Assembly: GCF_041242975.1 (NCBI RefSeq) | Contig: NZ_CP162488.1 | Location: forward strand, 4,330,001-4,394,000 | From: Xanthomonas sp. DAR 35659 | GTDB taxonomy: Bacteria; Pseudomonadota; Gammaproteobacteria; Xanthomonadales; Xanthomonadaceae | DNA: 64,000 bases | Reading direction: 5' to 3' | Shown: one piece after another, positions 1 through 8,755 of the stretch | How the letters are laid out: each line of letters starts with the position of its first letter | How positions within the stretch are numbered: the first letter of the stretch is position 1 | Translations under genes and position numbers: made by a program | The notes under the pieces: model-generated | What the model saw: only the letters and a program-made list of their open reading frames with translations | What the model was told of the DNA's origin: nothing | The model's database searches: none

Positions 1-1
1 C

Positions 2-523
2 TTCTGCCTGTTCAACAACGTCGCCGTGGCCGCCGCCCATGCCCGCGACAGCCACGGCCTGGAGCGCATCGCCATCGTCGATTTCGATGTGCATCACGGC
101 AACGGCACGCAGGCGATCTTCGAGCGCGATCCGCATGTGCAGTATCTCAGTACCCACCAGTCCGGGCTATTCCCGAACTCGGGCGGGGTCCACGACCGCG
201 GCGTGGGCAACCTGCACAACGCGCTGCTGCCGCCGGGCAGCGGCGGCTTCCGCTTCCGCAACACCTGGGCCGACCAGATGCTGCCGCTGCTGGACGCCTT
301 CAAGCCGCAACTGCTGCTGGTCTCGGCCGGCTTCGACGCGCACATGCGCGACCCGCTGGCCGACCTGATGCTGGACGCCGAGGACTTCGCCTGGCTCACC
401 GCGGAACTGCGCGCGCTGGCCGAACGGCACGCGCGCGGCCGCGTGGTGTCGCTGCTGGAAGGCGGCTACGACCTGCAGGCGCTGGGCGAATGCAGCGTGG
501 CCCACGTCGACGCCCTGCGCTGA
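2..523 (+). CDS. histone deacetylase family protein, C-terminal part (5' end outside window)
   Basis: The reading frame is open from the first bases (FCLFNNVAVAA) to a TGA at 521-523, so the start lies upstream of the window. The fragment holds typical class I/II HDAC-fold signatures: FCLFNN, IVDFDVHHGNGT (zinc and active-site His/Asp), STHQ, SAGFDAH and a final LEGGYDL. Bacterial members are zinc amidohydrolases such as acetoin-utilisation (AcuC-like) proteins or acetylpolyamine hydrolases. The substrate cannot be told from this half. A hairpin follows the stop before lptD begins, so the gene is probably not cotranscribed with lptD. Confidence 0.9.
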   Translation, partial: FCLFNNVAVAAAHARDSHGLERIAIVDFDVHHGNGTQAIFERDPHVQYLSTHQSGLFPNSGGVHDRGVGNLHNALLPPGSGGFRFRNTWADQMLPLLDAFKPQLLLVSAGFDAHMRDPLADLMLDAEDFAWLTAELRALAERHARGRVVSLLEGGYDLQALGECSVAHVDALR

Positions 524-575
524 CGTCCCGACCCTGGGCGGATGAACCCCGCCCCCGCGCCCCGGAACGCCTTCA

Positions 576-601
576 TTGCCCCCATGCACCGGATGGGGCA
601 A
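576..601 (+). terminator. hairpin between the HDAC-like gene and lptD
   Basis: TTGCCCCCAT and ATGGGGCAA form near-perfect arms around a 7-base loop, with a TTTTA stretch about ten bases later. It may act as an intrinsic terminator for the upstream gene. It also argues that lptD starts downstream of it rather than at the in-frame TTG at 576. Confidence 0.35.
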
Positions 602-635
602 GCTAGCGACCGTTTTAGCCCGATACCTGACGCGC

Positions 636-2993
636 GTGCGCCGAGCCCTCCGCCTGCTACCCCTTCCGTTCAGTATCGCCCTCTGTCTGCCGGCGATGGC
701 GGCCGAGAAGCCACCCAATTGGGGACTGTGCCCGACCCCGGACGTGCTGCCCAAGTTCGATGACGCGCCCAAGGTCGATCCCAAGCTGGCGGCGATCCGC
801 GACCAGCAGCCGACCGACATCGAAGGCGACCAGCTGTCGGGCACCACCACCGTCCCGAACTACACCGGCAACGTCGCGCTCAAGCGCGGCGACCAGTTCA
901 TGGGGACCGACAGCCTGCGGGTGGACACCGAGACCGGCAACTACATCGCCGAGGGCCACGTGCGCTACCAGGATTCGTCGATCCGCATGATCGCCGACCG
1001 CGCCGAAGGCAACCAGGACACCGACACCCACAAGATCTCCAACATCCGCTACCAGCTGATCGAACGCCGCGGCAACGGCAAGGCCGATTCGGTCGACCTT
1101 CAGGGCGCACTGGGACAGATGCACCGCTCCACCTACACCACCTGCGATCCCTCGCAACAGGTGTGGGAACTGCACGCGCCGGAGATCGACGTCGACAACG
1201 ACGAGGGCTTCGGCACCGCGCGCAACGCGATCCTGAAGATCTACAACGTGCCGATCCTGTACGCGCCTTGGTTCAAGTTCCCGATCGACGATCGGCGCAG
1301 CAGCGGCTTCCTGTTCCCGGCGATCGGCATGTCCAGCCGTAACGGCTTCGACTACATGCAGCCGTACTACCTGAACCTGGCGCCGAACTACGATGCCACC
1401 CTGTATCCGCGCTACATGAGCTCGCGCGGCTTCATGCTCGGCAGCGAGTTCCGCTATCTGTACGAAGGCGGCAAGGGCGAGATCGAGGCCACGTACATGC
1501 CCTCGGACCAGTTGCGCGACAAGGACCGCGGCAAGTTCGAGTACCAGGGCTACCACAACATCAATCCGCAATGGCAGGCGCGCGCCTCCATTGCCTGGGT
1601 CAGCGACGAGCGTTACACCGAGGATTTCTCCAACCGCCTGCTTGGCAATGCGGTCTCCAACCTGCAGAGCACGATCGGCGTCTACGGCACCGGCGAGACC
1701 TGGACCGCCGGGTTGATGGCCGATCGCTGGCAGTTGACCGATTACACCCTGACCGAGGCCGCGCTGCCGTACAGCCGCCAGCCGCGCGCCTTCTTCACCT
1801 GGGACCAGTCGTTCGGCAGATGGTTCGAGGCCGGCGTCTACTCCGAGGCCGTGCGCTTCGTGCACGACGACATCCACGTCAAGGGCCCCACGTTCGAACG
1901 CACTGGCGATGTGATCGAGCAGCCCGGCGGCAGCCGACTGGACGTCAAACCCTACATCTCGATGCCGCTGGCCGGCGCCGCATGGTTCCTGAAACCCACC
2001 CTGGCCTGGCGTTATACCGCCTACCAACTGGACAAGGACCTGGCCGCGCCCCTGGGCGGGGACACCTCGCCCTCGCGCAGCCTGCCGATCACCACCGTCG
2101 ACGCCGGGCTGTACTTCGATCGCGACGCCAAGTTCGGCGGCACCAACTATCTGCAGACCCTGGAACCGCGGCTGTTCTATCTGTACACGCCGTACCGCGA
2201 CCAGAACGACCTGCCGATCTTCGACACGCGCGAATTCACCTTCAGCTGGGGCCAGTTGTTCCGCGACTCGCGCTACACCGGCGCGGATCGCCAGAACGAC
2301 GCCAACCAACTGACCATGGCGCTGAGCTCGCGCCTGCTGCGCCAGGACGACGGCAAGGAGAAGCTGGCCGTCAGCTTCGGCCAGATTCTTTACTTCAGCG
2401 ACTCCAGGGTCAGCCTGCCGACAACGAATGGCGCGCCCAGCACATCCATCGAGCAAGGCAAGTCGGCCTGGATCGCCGACGCCAATTACATGCTCAACGA
2501 CCGCTGGACGATGGGCGCCACCTACCAGTGGGATCCCAAGTACCGGCGCAAGGACCTGGCCAGTTTCCGCACCCGCTACCTGCTGCCGGGCGACGGCATC
2601 ATCAACGTCAGCTACCGCTTCCGCCGCGACCTGCTGGAGCAGACCGACGTGTCGGTGCTGTATCCGATCAATCCCACCTGGAGCCTGGTCGGGCGCCATT
2701 ACTACTCGCTGGAAGACAGCAAGCCGCTGGAAATCATCGCCGGCGTGCAGTGGGACAGTTGCTGCCTGGCCGTGCGCGCGTTGGCGCGGCGCTACGTGCG
2801 CAATCGCGAAGGCGACCTGGACACCGCGTTCCAGGTCGAGTTCGTGCTCAAGGGCCTGTCCTCGCTGGGCCAGGACACGGACCGCGTTCTGCGCCGTGCT
2901 ATTCTCGGCTACAACCGCGACGACCTGTACTTGGTCCCGCCCAGCAATACCACGACCGATCCGGACGCTTACGATCCGAACCTGATTCCATGA
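636..2993 (+). CDS. lptD: LPS-assembly protein LptD (outer-membrane translocon)
   Basis: Outer-membrane beta-barrel that, with LptE, inserts lipopolysaccharide into the outer leaflet. I place the start at GTG 636 (VRRALRLLPLPFSIALCLPAMA), which gives a clean signal peptide; the frame is open back to 576, but the extra residues spoil it. The LptD N-terminal jellyroll (OstA-like) follows in roughly residues 45-170 (TDIEGDQLSG, YIAEGHVRYQD, MIADRAEGN). The rest is aromatic-rich barrel. Cysteines that could form the family's essential disulfides are visible in WGLCP near the mature N-terminus, YTTCDPS, and the adjacent pair in DSCCLAVRALARRYV near the C-terminus. The stop overlaps the surA start (ATGA), as in the widely conserved lptD-surA-pdxA-rsmA-apaG-apaH order. 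Confidence 0.96.
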   Translation: MRRALRLLPLPFSIALCLPAMAAEKPPNWGLCPTPDVLPKFDDAPKVDPKLAAIRDQQPTDIEGDQLSGTTTVPNYTGNVALKRGDQFMGTDSLRVDTETGNYIAEGHVRYQDSSIRMIADRAEGNQDTDTHKISNIRYQLIERRGNGKADSVDLQGALGQMHRSTYTTCDPSQQVWELHAPEIDVDNDEGFGTARNAILKIYNVPILYAPWFKFPIDDRRSSGFLFPAIGMSSRNGFDYMQPYYLNLAPNYDATLYPRYMSSRGFMLGSEFRYLYEGGKGEIEATYMPSDQLRDKDRGKFEYQGYHNINPQWQARASIAWVSDERYTEDFSNRLLGNAVSNLQSTIGVYGTGETWTAGLMADRWQLTDYTLTEAALPYSRQPRAFFTWDQSFGRWFEAGVYSEAVRFVHDDIHVKGPTFERTGDVIEQPGGSRLDVKPYISMPLAGAAWFLKPTLAWRYTAYQLDKDLAAPLGGDTSPSRSLPITTVDAGLYFDRDAKFGGTNYLQTLEPRLFYLYTPYRDQNDLPIFDTREFTFSWGQLFRDSRYTGADRQNDANQLTMALSSRLLRQDDGKEKLAVSFGQILYFSDSRVSLPTTNGAPSTSIEQGKSAWIADANYMLNDRWTMGATYQWDPKYRRKDLASFRTRYLLPGDGIINVSYRFRRDLLEQTDVSVLYPINPTWSLVGRHYYSLEDSKPLEIIAGVQWDSCCLAVRALARRYVRNREGDLDTAFQVEFVLKGLSSLGQDTDRVLRRAILGYNRDDLYLVPPSNTTTDPDAYDPNLIP

Positions 2994-4354
2994 CCAAGAC
3001 CCTCTCCGTTTTCCTCGCCACCTTGCTGGCGATCGCCGGTGTGTCCGCTCCGGCCGCCGCGCAACAAACCCAACCGCTGGACCGCATCGCTGCGGTGGTC
3101 GACGAGGATGTCGTGCTGCAGAGCGAACTGGATCGTGCCGTGCGCAACGTGAAGGCGCAGTATGCCGGCCGCGAGGGGCAATTGCCGCCGGACAACGTGC
3201 TGCAGCGGCAGGTGCTCGAGCGCCTGGTGCTGGTCAAGTTGCAGGTCGCGCGCGCCAACAGCACCGGCATCCGCGTCGGCGACGACGAACTGAACCGCGC
3301 CATCGCCAGCATCGCCCAGCAGAACGGCACCGACGTGGACGGCCTGCGCCAGAAGCTGGCCGCCGACGGCATGGCCTTCGACGACTTCCGCAACTCGGTG
3401 CGCGACGAAATCACCGTGCAGCGCCTGCGCCAGAGCTTCGCGCAGAGCCGCATCAACGTCAGCGAGAGCGAAGTGGACGCGGCGCTGGCGCAGCAGGCCG
3501 CCACCGGCGCCCAGTACCACCTGGCGCACATCCTGATCGGCCTGCCGGAAGGCGCCACCGCCGAGCAGATCAAGACCGGCCAGAGCAAGATCGACGGGGT
3601 CAAGAGCCTGATCGACAAGGGCGAGATCGACTTCAGCGCGGCCGCGGTGCGCTATTCCGACAGCCCCAACGCGCTGGAAGGCGGCGATCTGGGCTGGCGC
3701 AGCCTGGACGAGATCCCGAACGCGTTCGCGCAGCTGATCCGCGACATGAAGCCGGGCCAGGTCGCCGGCCCGCTGCGCGGCCCCAGCGGCTTCCAGCTGC
3801 TGAAACTGGTCGAAGTGCGCGATGCCTCGGCCAACCCGGAAAAGAAGACCGTCACCGAGTACCACGCCCGGCACATCCTGATCCGGGTCAACGAGGCGCA
3901 GCCGGATGCGGCCGCCAAGGCCAAGATCGAGACCCTGCGCGCGCGCATCGCCGGCGGCGCGGACTTCCAGGCCGTGGCCAAGGAATCCTCCGACGATGCC
4001 AACAGCCGCGGCCAGGGCGGCGATCTGGGCTGGTTCCCGGCCGACGCGTTCGGCCCGGACTTCGGCCGCCAGGTCGAAGGCCTGAGCGACGACCAGGTCT
4101 CGCAGCCGTTCCGCACCGAAGCCGGCTGGCACATCGTGCAGCGCGTCGCCTCGCGTCAGACCGACGTGACCAGCGACAGCCAGCGCGCCCAGGTCCGCGA
4201 GACCATCGGCCGCCGCAAGCTGGAAGAGGAATACAACCGCTTCCTGCAGGAAATGCGCGGCGAAGCCTATGTGAACCTGCGCGTCGGCGGCGACAGCGCC
4301 GCCGCCCCGGCCGCCGACGCCAGCACTCCGGCACCGGCCGCCACCAAGCCGTAA
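2990..4354 (+). CDS. surA: periplasmic chaperone and peptidyl-prolyl isomerase SurA
   Basis: 454-residue periplasmic chaperone for outer-membrane proteins, LptD among its known clients. The ATG overlaps the lptD stop by four bases, indicating translational coupling. A signal peptide (MTKTLSVFLATLLAIAGVSAPAAA) precedes the SurA N-terminal chaperone domain (DRIAAVVDEDVVLQSELD). Two parvulin rotamase domains follow, each opening with a His-rich motif (YHLAHILIGLPEG and YHARHILIRVNEA) and each containing a GGDLGW core. The C-terminal helix ends in an Ala/Pro-rich tail (about 20 residues) that is longer than in E. coli and probably disordered. pdxA begins three bases after the stop. Confidence 0.96.
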   Translation: MTKTLSVFLATLLAIAGVSAPAAAQQTQPLDRIAAVVDEDVVLQSELDRAVRNVKAQYAGREGQLPPDNVLQRQVLERLVLVKLQVARANSTGIRVGDDELNRAIASIAQQNGTDVDGLRQKLAADGMAFDDFRNSVRDEITVQRLRQSFAQSRINVSESEVDAALAQQAATGAQYHLAHILIGLPEGATAEQIKTGQSKIDGVKSLIDKGEIDFSAAAVRYSDSPNALEGGDLGWRSLDEIPNAFAQLIRDMKPGQVAGPLRGPSGFQLLKLVEVRDASANPEKKTVTEYHARHILIRVNEAQPDAAAKAKIETLRARIAGGADFQAVAKESSDDANSRGQGGDLGWFPADAFGPDFGRQVEGLSDDQVSQPFRTEAGWHIVQRVASRQTDVTSDSQRAQVRETIGRRKLEEEYNRFLQEMRGEAYVNLRVGGDSAAAPAADASTPAPAATKP

Positions 4355-4357
4355 GCC

Positions 4358-5332
4358 GTGCTGCCCGCGCTCGCGCTGGTGCCGGGCGAGCCGGCCGGGA
4401 TCGGCCCGGAGCTGTGCGTCAGGCTGGCGCAACAGCCGCGCCACGATTGCCAACTGCTGGCCTTCGCCGATCCGGACACCCTACGCGCCGCCGCCGCGGC
4501 GCTGTCGCTGCCGCTGCAACTGCTCCCCGAATCCGCCGTCGCGCAGGCGCCTGGCGACCTGCGCCTGCGCGCGGTCGCCAACGCCGTGCCCAGCCGCTTC
4601 GGCCGCACCGACGCGGCCAATGCCGGCGCGGTGATCGGCGCCCTGACCCAGGCCGCGGACGCCTGCCTGCGCGGCGAACTCGCCGGCCTGGTCACCGGCC
4701 CGGTGCACAAGGCCGCGATCAACGACGGCGGCATCGCCTACACCGGCACCACCGAACTGCTGGCCCGTCACGCCGGCCGCGAGGTGGTGATGATGCTGGC
4801 CAACGCCATCGTACGCGTCGCCCTGGTCACCACCCACCTGCCGCTGCGCGCCGTCGCCGACGCACTGACCCCGGCGCTGCTGGAGCGCAGCCTGCACATC
4901 GTCCACACCGCGTTGCGCAGCGAATTCGGCATCGCCGCGCCGACCATCGCGGTGCTCGGGCTGAATCCGCATGCGGGCGAGGACGGACATCTGGGGCGCG
5001 AGGAAATCGAGGTCATGCAGCCGGTGCTGGATGCCCTGCGCGGCGAAGGCATGCGCCTGCTGGGTCCGCTGCCGGCCGACACCGCGTTCCTGCCGCAGAA
5101 GCTGGCCGGGGTCGACACGGTGCTGGCGATGTACCACGACCAGGGCCTGCCGGTGCTCAAGTACAGCGGCTTCGAGCAGGCGGTGAACCTGACCCTGGGC
5201 CTGCCCTACCCGCGCGTGGCGGTCGACCACGGCACCGCGCTGGAACTGGCCGGCCGCGGCAGCGCCGATCCCTCCAGCCTGTTCGCCGCGGTCGCGCTGT
5301 GCGCGCGCCTGGCCGCGCGCGGCGCCCTGTAG
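4358..5332 (+). CDS. pdxA: 4-hydroxythreonine-4-phosphate dehydrogenase
   Basis: NAD-dependent oxidation of 4-phosphohydroxy-threonine in the DXP-dependent vitamin B6 pathway. The GTG at 4358 lies three bases past the surA stop. Starting there, the protein opens directly with LPALALVPGEPAGIGPEL, the family's N-terminal glycine motif; canonical members read GDPAGIG, so D to E is a conservative change. TGPVHKAAIND, YTGTTELLA and MYHDQGLPVLKY carry the substrate- and metal-binding histidines. LGLPYPRVAVDHGTALELAG is the usual C-terminal signature. The TAG stop lies inside the GTAG head of a palindromic repeat, so the repeat supplies the stop codon. Confidence 0.95.
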   Translation: MLPALALVPGEPAGIGPELCVRLAQQPRHDCQLLAFADPDTLRAAAAALSLPLQLLPESAVAQAPGDLRLRAVANAVPSRFGRTDAANAGAVIGALTQAADACLRGELAGLVTGPVHKAAINDGGIAYTGTTELLARHAGREVVMMLANAIVRVALVTTHLPLRAVADALTPALLERSLHIVHTALRSEFGIAAPTIAVLGLNPHAGEDGHLGREEIEVMQPVLDALRGEGMRLLGPLPADTAFLPQKLAGVDTVLAMYHDQGLPVLKYSGFEQAVNLTLGLPYPRVAVDHGTALELAGRGSADPSSLFAAVALCARLAARGAL

Positions 5333-5396
5333 AAGCGGCTTCGGCCGCGACCGGGCTTTCCCGATAACGCCGGGTCGCGGCTGAAGCCGCTCCTAC
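5330..5396. repeat. REP-like inverted repeat pair (GTAG family)
   Basis: GTAGAAGCGGCTTCGGCCGCGAC and the inverted copy GTCGCGGCTGAAGCCGCTCCTAC flank a 22-base centre. It belongs to the same family as four other sites in this window. It may also stabilise or terminate the pdxA transcript. Confidence 0.8.
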
Positions 5397-5446
5397 CCAA
5401 GCGCCCGCGCGCGCCTTCCCGCCCCCATCCCGATAAGATTGCCCGC

Positions 5447-6247
5447 ATGACTTCCCATCCCGGCTTCAGCGCCCCGGCCAAGAAATCGCTTGGCCAGCAT
5501 TTCCTCAGCGACCGCCACTACATCGACAGCATCGTGCGCGCGGTGAATCCCAAGCCGGACGACCTGCTGGTCGAGATCGGCCCCGGCCAGGGCGCCATCA
5601 CTTTCCCGCTGCTGCGCCGCCACGGCCGCCTGACCGTGATCGAATTCGACCGCGACCTGATCGCGCCGCTGACCGCCGCGGCGGAAGGGGTCGGCGCGCT
5701 GACCATCCTCAACCGCGACGTGCTGTCGGTGGACTTCACCGCGCTGGCCGGCGCCGCCGGCAAACTGCGCCTGGTCGGCAACCTGCCCTACAACATCTCC
5801 TCGCCGATCCTGTTCCATGCGCTGGACCACGCCGCCGCGATCGCCGACATGCACTTCATGCTGCAGAAGGAAGTGGTCGATCGCATGGCCGCCGCGCCGG
5901 GCAGCAAGGTCTATGGCCGGCTCAGCGTGATGCTGCAGGCGTACTGCGAGGTGACCTCGCTGTTCGTGGTGCCGCCGGGCGCGTTCCGGCCGCCGCCGAA
6001 GGTGGATTCGGCGGTGGTGCGGCTGGTGCCGCATGCGCCGCAGCGCGTCGGCATCGCCGATCCGCGGCGCTTCGCCGACGTGGTCCGCGCCGCGTTCGGG
6101 CAGCGCCGCAAGACCCTGCGCAATGCCCTGAACGGGGTCTGCGATGCCGCGCAGTTCGAGGCCGCGGACGTGCGCCCGGACGCGCGCGCCGAGCAACTCG
6201 AGGTCGCCGACTTCGTGCGCCTGGCCAACGTCGCTCAGGCCACCTGA
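5447..6247 (+). CDS. rsmA: 16S rRNA (adenine1518-N6/adenine1519-N6)-dimethyltransferase
   Basis: KsgA/RsmA dimethylates two adjacent adenosines in helix 45 of 16S rRNA late in 30S assembly, using SAM. The 266-residue length is standard. Visible motifs are the N-terminal KKSLGQHFL, SAM motif I EIGPGQGAIT, the motif II acidic residue (VIEFDRDL), the catalytic NLPYNISSPIL, and VPPGAFRPPPKVDSAVVRL. Its place between pdxA and apaG matches the conserved cluster order. It is separated from pdxA by a palindromic repeat and from apaG by about 300 bases, so it may have its own transcript here. Confidence 0.96.
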   Translation: MTSHPGFSAPAKKSLGQHFLSDRHYIDSIVRAVNPKPDDLLVEIGPGQGAITFPLLRRHGRLTVIEFDRDLIAPLTAAAEGVGALTILNRDVLSVDFTALAGAAGKLRLVGNLPYNISSPILFHALDHAAAIADMHFMLQKEVVDRMAAAPGSKVYGRLSVMLQAYCEVTSLFVVPPGAFRPPPKVDSAVVRLVPHAPQRVGIADPRRFADVVRAAFGQRRKTLRNALNGVCDAAQFEAADVRPDARAEQLEVADFVRLANVAQAT

Positions 6248-6548
6248 CGCCTGCGCCGCGGCGAGCGGCGCGCGCCGCGGTGCGCTCGCGCACTCCGACA
6301 CTGCCTCCCAGCGCGCCTCCCTGCACGCGGCGACGACTGCGAAGCGCGCCGGACTGCCTCGCGGCACGCGCATCGCGCAGAACGATGCGCCGAGACCGCC
6401 GTCCCGCCGCCTGTTGCCCGCTGCACGCTGCACGCCCATGCGATCCGCCTGGGCGGCCGACGCGAGTCCGCCACGCGATAGCCACGCCGTATCGCGAACC
6501 TCCGCCATATCTCGCCTCAAACGGCAAAACACGCTCTAAACTGTCGAC
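6248..6548. other. intergenic region rsmA-apaG, no gene seen
   Basis: About 300 bases, GC-rich until the last 60. Frames are open by composition but have no recognisable product. The AT-richer end (6509-6548, including AAAACACGCTCTAAACT) is the likeliest place for an apaG promoter, but no convincing -35/-10 pair was identified. Confidence 0.5.
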
Positions 6549-6932
6549 ATGAACAATGACGCCCCCTACCGGATCGAGGTCGAAGTATCGCCCCGCTTCC
6601 TCGACGACCAATCGGCGCCGGAGGACGGACGCTACGCGTTCGCCTACACGATCCGCATCCGTAACCGCGGCCGCGTCGCCGCGCGGCTGATCGCCCGGCA
6701 CTGGGAGATCACCGACGGCAACGGCCGCGTCGAACGCGTGGACGGCGACGGCGTGGTCGGCGAACAGCCGCGGCTGCGTCCCGGCGAGGATTTCCGCTAC
6801 ACCTCCGGGCTGATGCTGGAGACCGAGCACGGCACGATGCGCGGCCACTACGACATGGAAGCCGACGACGGCACCCAGTTCGTCGCGCCGGTCGCCCCGT
6901 TCGTGCTGACCGTGCCGCGGACCCTGCACTGA
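6549..6932 (+). CDS. apaG: ApaG domain protein
   Basis: Standalone 127-residue ApaG protein, the usual length. It has a fibronectin-III-like beta-sandwich and its cellular role is still poorly defined; plant and animal homologues sit in F-box and polymerase-interacting proteins. Typical signatures are [47 protein letters not shown] and MRGHYDME. It lies ten bases upstream of apaH, the conserved partner, and is probably cotranscribed with it. Confidence 0.95.
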   Translation: MNNDAPYRIEVEVSPRFLDDQSAPEDGRYAFAYTIRIRNRGRVAARLIARHWEITDGNGRVERVDGDGVVGEQPRLRPGEDFRYTSGLMLETEHGTMRGHYDMEADDGTQFVAPVAPFVLTVPRTLH

Positions 6933-6942
6933 TGGCGGCGGC

Positions 6943-7875
6943 ATGAGCGTCTGGGCCATCGGCGACCTGCAGGGCTGCTACGACGTCACCCAGCGGCTGC
7001 TGGAGAAGATCCGTTTCGACCCGGCCGTGGACCGGCTGTGGTTCTGCGGCGACCTGGTCAACCGCGGCGGCCAGTCGCTGGAGACCCTGCGCCTGGTGCA
7101 CTCGCTGCGCGCGCACAGCGAGGTGGTGCTGGGCAACCACGACCTGTCGCTGCTGGCGATCGGCGAGCGCAGCCCGGACGAACAGCGCAAGGTCAATCCG
7201 GACCTGCAACGCATCGTGCTGGCCGAGGACCGCGACGAACTGCTCACCTGGCTGCGCATGCAGAAGCTGCTGCACGCCGACCGCCAACTTGGCTGGATGA
7301 TGATCCACGCCGGCCTGGCGCCGAAGTGGACCACCACCCTGGCGGAGAAGCATGCGCGCGAGGTCGAGCAGCAGTTGCACGGCAGCGGCTACCGCAAGCT
7401 GTTCCGCAACATGTACGGCGATCGCCCGGCGTGGTCGCCGGGCCTGACCGGCTACGACCGTTCGCGCGCGATCATCAACCTGTTCACCCGCGCCCGCTAT
7501 TGCACCCCGCGCGGGCGCATCGCGATCGAGGAGAAGGGCACGCCGGGAACCCAGGCGCAGGGCCTGTATCCGTGGTTCGAGGTGCCGGGCCGCGCCGAGC
7601 GCGACCTCAAGATCGTGTGCGGCCACTGGTCGACGCTGGGCCTGACCATCACCCAGGGCGTGCACGCGATCGACACCGGCGCGGTCTGGGGCGGCAAGCT
7701 CACCGCGCTGCGGCTGGACAGCGAGGACCTGCAGGTCGTGCAAGTGCCCGGGCGCCCGGTCGAGGGTCCGCCGCCGGCACCGCGCGCGCGGCCGCCACGG
7801 CGGCGTTCGGGCGGCGGGCGTGGTGCGGGTACGGCGGCCGGCGCAGCGCCGGCGCCGGCGCCGGCACAAGACTGA
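6943..7875 (+). CDS. apaH: symmetrical bis(5'-nucleosyl)-tetraphosphatase ApaH
   Basis: Hydrolyses Ap4A and other dinucleoside polyphosphates to nucleoside diphosphates. Metallophosphatase motifs are in order: IGDLQGCYD, FCGDLVNRGG, VLGNHDLS, later MIHAGL and VCGHWSTLGL. The core ends near residue 270 (DTGAVWGGKLTALRLD). About 35 further residues of Pro/Arg/Gly/Ala-rich low complexity follow, making the protein longer than the usual roughly 275. That tail has the composition of drifted GC-rich sequence and is probably disordered. Confidence 0.95.
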   Translation: MSVWAIGDLQGCYDVTQRLLEKIRFDPAVDRLWFCGDLVNRGGQSLETLRLVHSLRAHSEVVLGNHDLSLLAIGERSPDEQRKVNPDLQRIVLAEDRDELLTWLRMQKLLHADRQLGWMMIHAGLAPKWTTTLAEKHAREVEQQLHGSGYRKLFRNMYGDRPAWSPGLTGYDRSRAIINLFTRARYCTPRGRIAIEEKGTPGTQAQGLYPWFEVPGRAERDLKIVCGHWSTLGLTITQGVHAIDTGAVWGGKLTALRLDSEDLQVVQVPGRPVEGPPPAPRARPPRRRSGGGRGAGTAAGAAPAPAPAQD

Positions 7876-7890
7876 CGGCACGCCATCGAG

Positions 7891-7918
7891 GAAGGGCGCG
7901 GTGGCCACCGCGCCTTGC
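7891..7918 (+). terminator. possible terminator hairpin after apaH
   Basis: AAGGGCGCGGTGG and CCACCGCGCCTT form a long GC-rich stem 16 bases after the apaH stop. There is no T-run, so intrinsic termination is uncertain; it may act with the repeat pair that follows. Confidence 0.4.
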
Positions 7919-7937
7919 CGACCAGAACCCTCGCACT

Positions 7938-8026
7938 GTAGGCGGCTTCAGCCGCGACAGGCACCATCCATCGCCGATCGTCTGCATCACATGCATGGCT
8001 TCTGTCGCGGCTGAAGCCGCTCCTAC
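7938..8026. repeat. REP-like inverted repeat pair (GTAG family)
   Basis: GTAGGCGGCTTCAGCCGCGAC (two bases shorter than the consensus head) pairs with GTCGCGGCTGAAGCCGCTCCTAC across a 45-base centre. It lies between the convergent apaH and folA genes. Confidence 0.8.
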
Positions 8027-8168
8027 AAAAGCGCCAGCCAAGCCAGGAATGCGGCAGCCAAGGGCATCACGCCTGCAACGCGTGCTGCAGGAGAATGCCC
8101 GCTCGCCTCATGCCAGCAATACCTTCGGCGCCGCATCCGATCGCTCGCCCGGCTGCGCTACGCACGCC

Positions 8169-8663
8169 TCACCTGCGCCGGTAATCGACAAACTCGAAGG
8201 CCAGCGCATGCCTGGCATCGGCCGCGTGCGCCTGCCGCGCCACGACTTCCCACTGCGCCGGATCGAACGCCGGGAAATGCGCATCGGCGCCTTCGACCAG
8301 CGTGTCCACGTGGGTCAGGTACAGCATGTCGGCATGCGGCAGGGCCAGGGCGAAAATGTCGCCGCCGCCGATCACCGACAGTTCCTCGGCGCCGCCGGCC
8401 TGCGCGATCCCGAGCGCCGCCTGCAGCGAGGCGACGGCCTGCATGCCCTCGAACGGCACCTGCCCCGAGCGGGTCATCACCAGGTTCATCCGCCCCGGCA
8501 ACGCGCGGCCCAGCGACTGCGCGGTCCTGCGTCCCATCAGCACCGGCTTGCCCAGGGTCAGCGCCTTGAAGCGCTTCAGATCGTCGGGCAGGCGCCACGG
8601 CAGGTCATTGTCGCGACCGATCGCATTGGCACGGTCGAGCGCGGCGATCAGGGTCAACCGCAA
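8169..8663 (-). CDS. folA: dihydrofolate reductase
   Basis: NADPH-dependent reduction of dihydrofolate to tetrahydrofolate. Signatures: LIAALDRANAIGRDNDLPW (the Asp of the following LPDDLKRFK is the catalytic acid), KPVLMGRRT, GRALPGR and SVIGGGDIFALAL. The frame is open back to 8759, but the extra 32 residues are encoded partly by a GGGAATC-type heptamer repeat and have no DHFR counterpart. I therefore prefer the TTG at 8663 (164 residues, normal length). A TTG at 8657 (M-TLIAALD) and a GTG at 8705 are alternatives. It lies downstream of thyA, the enzyme that produces dihydrofolate, with which it is probably cotranscribed. Confidence 0.93.
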   Translation of the reverse strand: MRLTLIAALDRANAIGRDNDLPWRLPDDLKRFKALTLGKPVLMGRRTAQSLGRALPGRMNLVMTRSGQVPFEGMQAVASLQAALGIAQAGGAEELSVIGGGDIFALALPHADMLYLTHVDTLVEGADAHFPAFDPAQWEVVARQAHAADARHALAFEFVDYRRR

Positions 8664-8755
8664 TCCAGAGCGCGTGGCCGAGGCATCCGCATCCGTCAGC
8701 GCCACTGCCGTTGTCTTTGCCGATTCCCCATTCCCCATTCCCGACTCCCCGCCCC